A stretch of DNA of 64,000 nt. It comes from Oxyruncus cristatus (Eukaryota; Chordata; Aves; Passeriformes; Cotingidae). Position 1 is the stretch's first letter; each line of letters starts with the position of its first letter. The stretch lies in the NCBI GenBank assembly GCA_013399855.1, contig VXAY01002814.1:2303433-2367432 (forward strand), in the 5' to 3' direction. Under the pieces are notes generated by a model. The model searched no databases. It worked only from the letters and a program-made list of their open reading frames with translations, and had not been told where the DNA came from. This document shows, piece after piece, positions 49,956-64,000 of this stretch. Position numbers and translations under genes: made by a program.

Positions 49956-52597
49956 ACCTGTTTGTTTTTTCTCTCTTAAGGATGAAAAATGCAGAGACTT
50001 GAGGAGCACACCTTCGTCAACACGCAAGAGCAGCACAGCCTGCAAATAGAGTTGCACGAGTCTTGCAATCTGTCACCCAGGGCTTATTCTAGAAACCTCT
50101 TCCTCCCCCCCCATCAACTGCAACAAAAGTTTTGCTTGAGGAATGAGCAAGACCCAGAAGAGGTGCTCCCTGACCTGTGTTGCAATATCCAATCTGAGTG
50201 TTACCATCAGCTTTTGAAAACTGACTATATAGAAAACACAGATGATGTTTGCATATTTTAATTTTAAACATCTCTGCTTGGCATAAAGATGGAACCTAAT
50301 AAGTTGCTTTGTTTCTGCCTCATGAATTAATTCAGCTTGCTAACTGATTTGGATAAAGCATTTTGATTCCAACTACTAAATTTTTTTTTCTGAGCAGGCA
50401 GAACAACTTTTGGAAGCAAAGTAACAAGTTCATTAGCTTGCCAGCAGAAGTACTTTCATAATATCTTTAAGGAATAGACCTTTTCTTTTTATAACCCAGT
50501 TGTTCCACCCATGTCTTTTAAATCAATCAGATAAATTCACCTTGTTTTTCAATGCCCTGAATTCTGATAGCTCTGCACACTTGATAGGTAATTTAATCAT
50601 TGTTGGCGTGGATGAACGCAAGCTCAAATTAGCTTCTGAAAGGCTTAGTCGCCCTGTAGATAGCTCTGCCTTTCCACTTTTATGCAGGAACTGAGCTTCA
50701 CCAACTGGTTAGCTAGAGGTGTCATTAAAAATTTACAGAAAGAAACAAAGGTGTGCTCCAGTGTCTCTCCTTACCCTTTCTACTGTTACTCTAGCAAACA
50801 AAAGGTATGGAACCTGCTTCATGAATGTAATGTAATATGCATAATGCATTTTTAATGGCATGCAGTAATAACATTGAGAGAGATATTTCCAATCTTCAGA
50901 CTTGCACTGCAGCCTCTCAGTAGCCTGTTCTGATTCTCCCCAGATAAATCTTCTTTTCCTCTTCTTCATTTCAATTCCCCACCTTAAAGCCATGTCTTTT
51001 CTCCACAGGTAGCTGCATTTCACCTAAGCCAGCAGCTGGCACTCCTACAAGAGGGGCTGGGGAGGTGGGAACACCTTCCCATGCAGCCACACATGGACAT
51101 TTTGCGGCGGTTTGGGCCGGAGCAGCAGCCCAGCACCGGTGCCCTGAGACACACCGGTGAACTGCAACACTCTCTGGCAGCAGACACACTTAAACCAATA
51201 AAGACACCTGAGTTTCTTCCCACGAAGAACATTCTCGCCACCCAGGCTGTGTCCTCGCTGCCTCCCTGTCTGCCCACCCCAGCCAGCAGGGCAGCACCAG
51301 GCTCAAACGACACTAGTGGCCCTGTTGGAAAAGGGATGCTCCAGGGGGACAGGCACACGTTGCTATTGTCATCACAAAGGTGAATGCCAGCAACTGAGCC
51401 TGCTCAGGGCCTGCTGGAGTAAGGCCTTCCCAGACAGAGGGAAGGAGGCTGTGCCCGCCAGGAAAGGCCCTCCTGAGGGCAGAGAGGCTGGCACCCAAGC
51501 CACCCCATGCCCAGAACGCCTGGCCAGCACTCACTCCATCCACAGCTGCAGTTTCCCTGTAAAATAAATACTGAATATAACCCTGGGACACCCCAAGCCT
51601 ATCTGTGCCACCTCATGAGCCACTCCTTGGAGCCTCCCCTGACCCAGGCAGGGCCCAGACTGTCACAGGTTTTCCCCATCAACACTTAGTGTCCTACACT
51701 GACCTTCTGCATTAATTAATCCAGCATAATGAGCCTGATGTGGTCATCAGAGCACCTGCACCTCCTGTGGTGCCTGTGCCACAGCCTCTCTCGCTGACTG
51801 CTGGGCTGTTCAGAAAGAGCAGAAACACAGAGGGACGTGGGTGCCACCATGGCAGGTAAAGCACCACGGCCCTCAGGTGGGCAGGGTGCCACAGGGCTGG
51901 GCTAGCCCAGCACGGCACAGGGGCCTCTGCTCACTGGCGTTATCCAGAATAAAAGTACAAAGCTGAAAACAAGAGTATATACCCATGTGGGCACACAAGA
52001 TTACGTGCACATATAAAAGCCCAGGCTGCCATGCTGTGAACCGCTGTGAAAAGGACAAGGGACCCCTCCATCCTCCTCCTGCTTCTCTTTTGTATGGGCC
52101 ACAACTGCCAGATGGAGCCTGCCCTGCTGACAAGGCAGGCAGGCAAAAGGCAGTGCTGTGAGTCCCAAAAGGCTTAAGTATAAATGATGCACCTGCTGCT
52201 CAGATGTCCCTGCAAACTCCCTGGCACAGACATTTAATCTTGTGGGAGGACATTCAAGTTCCTCCTGGGCTAAGCAGGGACTTCTGGCAGTCTATATTTC
52301 CAAAGCAGACACTTAAAACCACTGTTTCTCCTCTAAACCCTTTTATGCTGATAGTGCTAGACCCAGGATACCCCAGTCTTCAAAAGTGTAAATGTTTAAC
52401 CGAAATCAGTGGGAGCTGGACAAATATACATGGCAGTGGTGTTCTTCAATCCCTACAGACCTTGTGCGAATTCTGCTGTGCCTCCATTCCCTCCTCAGAT
52501 TCTGCATTCCTGACAATCTCTGTATTGTTGAAATGGCTGACACAAACGTGCTGAAGTTATATATTAAATAAAAATCACTCTGGACCATCCTCAATAC

Positions 52598-52603
52598 TTT
52601 ATT
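52598..52603 (-). terminator. GFI1 polyadenylation signal
   Basis: AATAAA on the - strand, followed by a U-rich stretch in the transcript sense. It is the only canonical signal I found between the stop and this point. Confidence 0.65.
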
Positions 52604-52705
52604 AACTTAAAACATTGTTCCAATAAATATGTGCCAAGAAACATAAGACACTCCGTAAAATCTAAATAAGGACAATTACAAACCTGTCAACAAAGTAAAA
52701 ACAGC

Positions 52706-52828
52706 TTTTTTTTTTTTTTTAACTGAGGTACATGCAGGGTTGTTTAAGGCAAATTAAGTCATTTATAGTTTTATAGTAATTCCTGCCCACCTCAGAAAGT
52801 TTCCCTCTAAAAATTAAAAAAAAAAAAA
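52706..52828. repeat. Opposed T15 and A13 tracts
   Basis: T15 at 52706-52720 and A13 at 52816-52828 on the + strand, about 95 bases apart inside the GFI1 3' UTR. In the GFI1 transcript they read as a U tract followed by an A tract and could base-pair. Confidence 0.7.
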
Positions 52829-53748
52829 CAAATATACAAATTATGCTATTGAGTAGCTATTTACCAGTTATTAGAACAAGCCCAGAGTGTAGAAGCCTGT
52901 AATGGTTCTGGACAGAAAGTCTGTGCCTTCTTCGTGCTCCTTTCTCAGGCAGGATCACTTGTTGGTTTCTAATTCTAAGGCTTAATTCTGTGCTTTGGCT
53001 TTTCCAGTGGTCCTTTCACAAACTTCTTTCTCCCTAGTGGATGTAGGAAGAAGTAACCCCCCATACCTCAAACACTCAGGCAGTCAGGCCTTGCACAGAC
53101 AGAGAGATGGTTCTGGGAGGATGAAAAGCGCCTCTCTACAACTGATGATGCAGCTCCTGATTTGCACCAGAACAAGTGAGAGCAGACTCAAACCCAAGCT
53201 GGTAACTTTGCTTAAAAACCAGCAAGATGTCAACCTGCACAGTTCTGATTCTCCAGGTTTTCCTGAAAGGAAATCATCCAAGAGTGAATTCATTCAGCAC
53301 TGAACTTAACCAAGTCAAGTGCTGATGGCTCTCTGTCATTGCACCATGTAAACACTGTTATACTCAGTTTCCCTGCAAGGTGATTCAAGCTGCTGAAAAC
53401 TTGAGGGGGTTCATCATGTCCACGGGAGAAGTATTTTCCACCTTACAGACATTTGGTAGCTTATCCATCTTTGGAATATCAAGGCTTCATATCTAAAAGG
53501 CTTATTTTCCAGTGTTATTTCAGAGACAAAGAGGAGAAAAGAAAGAGAAAAACGCCAGCCTTTAATTTCTACTTGCAGTCATTCAGGTTGAGCTGTCAAT
53601 GCATGGCTATGTCCTCTTCTTTCCTCTTCGAGCTCTGTTCAGAAAGGTAATGCCAGGGTTTGTGTTCAGGAAATGGCTTGGGTCCAGCAAGGAAGCCAAG
53701 GGAGTCTGTTCTCATAGTGTTGTAGGCTTTCCATATTGCAGCTGAGAC

Positions 53749-63887
<10,139 letters not shown>

Positions 63888-63968
63888 GGTGGGGTGCTAC
63901 CACGGCCGGCACGGCCGCACTCCCTCTCCAGGCGCCGGGCACAGCGGCGAGCGTCACCCCCGAGTCTC
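63888..63968 (-). other. GFI1: GFI1 5' leader in the first coding exon (proposed)
   Basis: Reading the - strand, a pyrimidine-rich run ending CCCCGCAG (AG at 63969-63970) is followed by GAGACTC, a good splice acceptor placing the exon start at 63968. This predicts a non-coding first exon to the right of the window, as in mammals. No upstream ATG is seen in this leader. Confidence 0.45.
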
Positions 63969-64000
63969 CTGCGGGGCGGCGGCGGGGAGGCAACCTGCGG

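Larger units (their letters stand above)
42000..52580. other. Intergenic, GFI1-proximal part
   Basis: Moderate GC content and many overlapping short open frames on both strands, none with a recognisable domain or convincing splice sites. It contains an A-rich tract (42001-42066), short ATATCCC-type repeats (44207-44246), a possible MIR core and possible old LINE fragments. CpG pairs cluster slightly at 51108-51165. No RNA gene was recognised. Confidence 0.6.
52580..53748 (-). other. GFI1: GFI1 3' UTR (proposed)
   Basis: It runs from the stop codon to just past AATAAA on the - strand (TTTATT at 52598-52603), about 1.17 kb, close to the mammalian length. It contains two complementary homopolymer tracts at 52706-52720 and 52816-52828. 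Confidence 0.65.

Noticed and set aside
51020..51591. Several overlapping frames of 83-112 codons
   Set aside because: Low-complexity Pro/Ser/Ala-rich translations on both strands, without a domain or a conserved motif.

Overview
The window is vertebrate nuclear DNA, most likely from a bird. The evidence is spliced genes with GT-AG introns, a CR1 LINE 3' end with its octamer tail (TCTGTGAT-type repeats) at 55073-55252, compact introns, and two genes whose order matches the RPAP2-GFI1 block of human 1p22. The species cannot be fixed from the sequence.

Layout: (1) 1-28.5 kb is the 3' two thirds of RPAP2 on the + strand. Seven coding exons (506-27872) join into one 496-residue open frame with consistent phases. 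The start codon and most of the RTR1 phosphatase domain lie left of the window. The last intron is about 16.7 kb and holds a 72-base assembly gap (21171-21242). (2) About 28.5-52.58 kb is intergenic between two convergent genes. I found no credible exon there, only low-complexity tracts, a strong G-quadruplex motif (36440-36464), weak traces of old MIR/LINE repeats and GC-richer stretches. (3) 52.6-64 kb is GFI1 on the - strand. Six coding exons (63887 down to 53749) join into a 406-residue protein with an N-terminal SNAG repressor motif and six C2H2 zinc fingers. A CpG island covers its 5' end, and a plausible splice acceptor at 63968/63969 suggests a non-coding first exon beyond the right edge.

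The two genes are functionally separate. RPAP2 is an RNA polymerase II CTD phosphatase and assembly/import factor. GFI1 is a transcriptional repressor of blood and sensory cell development. They are neighbours by ancient synteny, so the RPAP2 introns and the gap between the genes could hold GFI1 regulatory DNA. One perfect 12-base match to the GFI1 recognition consensus lies in the last RPAP2 intron (23351-23362). No unknown protein system was found. The observations worth checking are the open, in-frame 234-base GFI1 intron 1, the divergent RPAP2 C terminus, the perfect GFI1 site, a GC-rich hairpin island in the RPAP2 intron, and the G-quadruplex motif.
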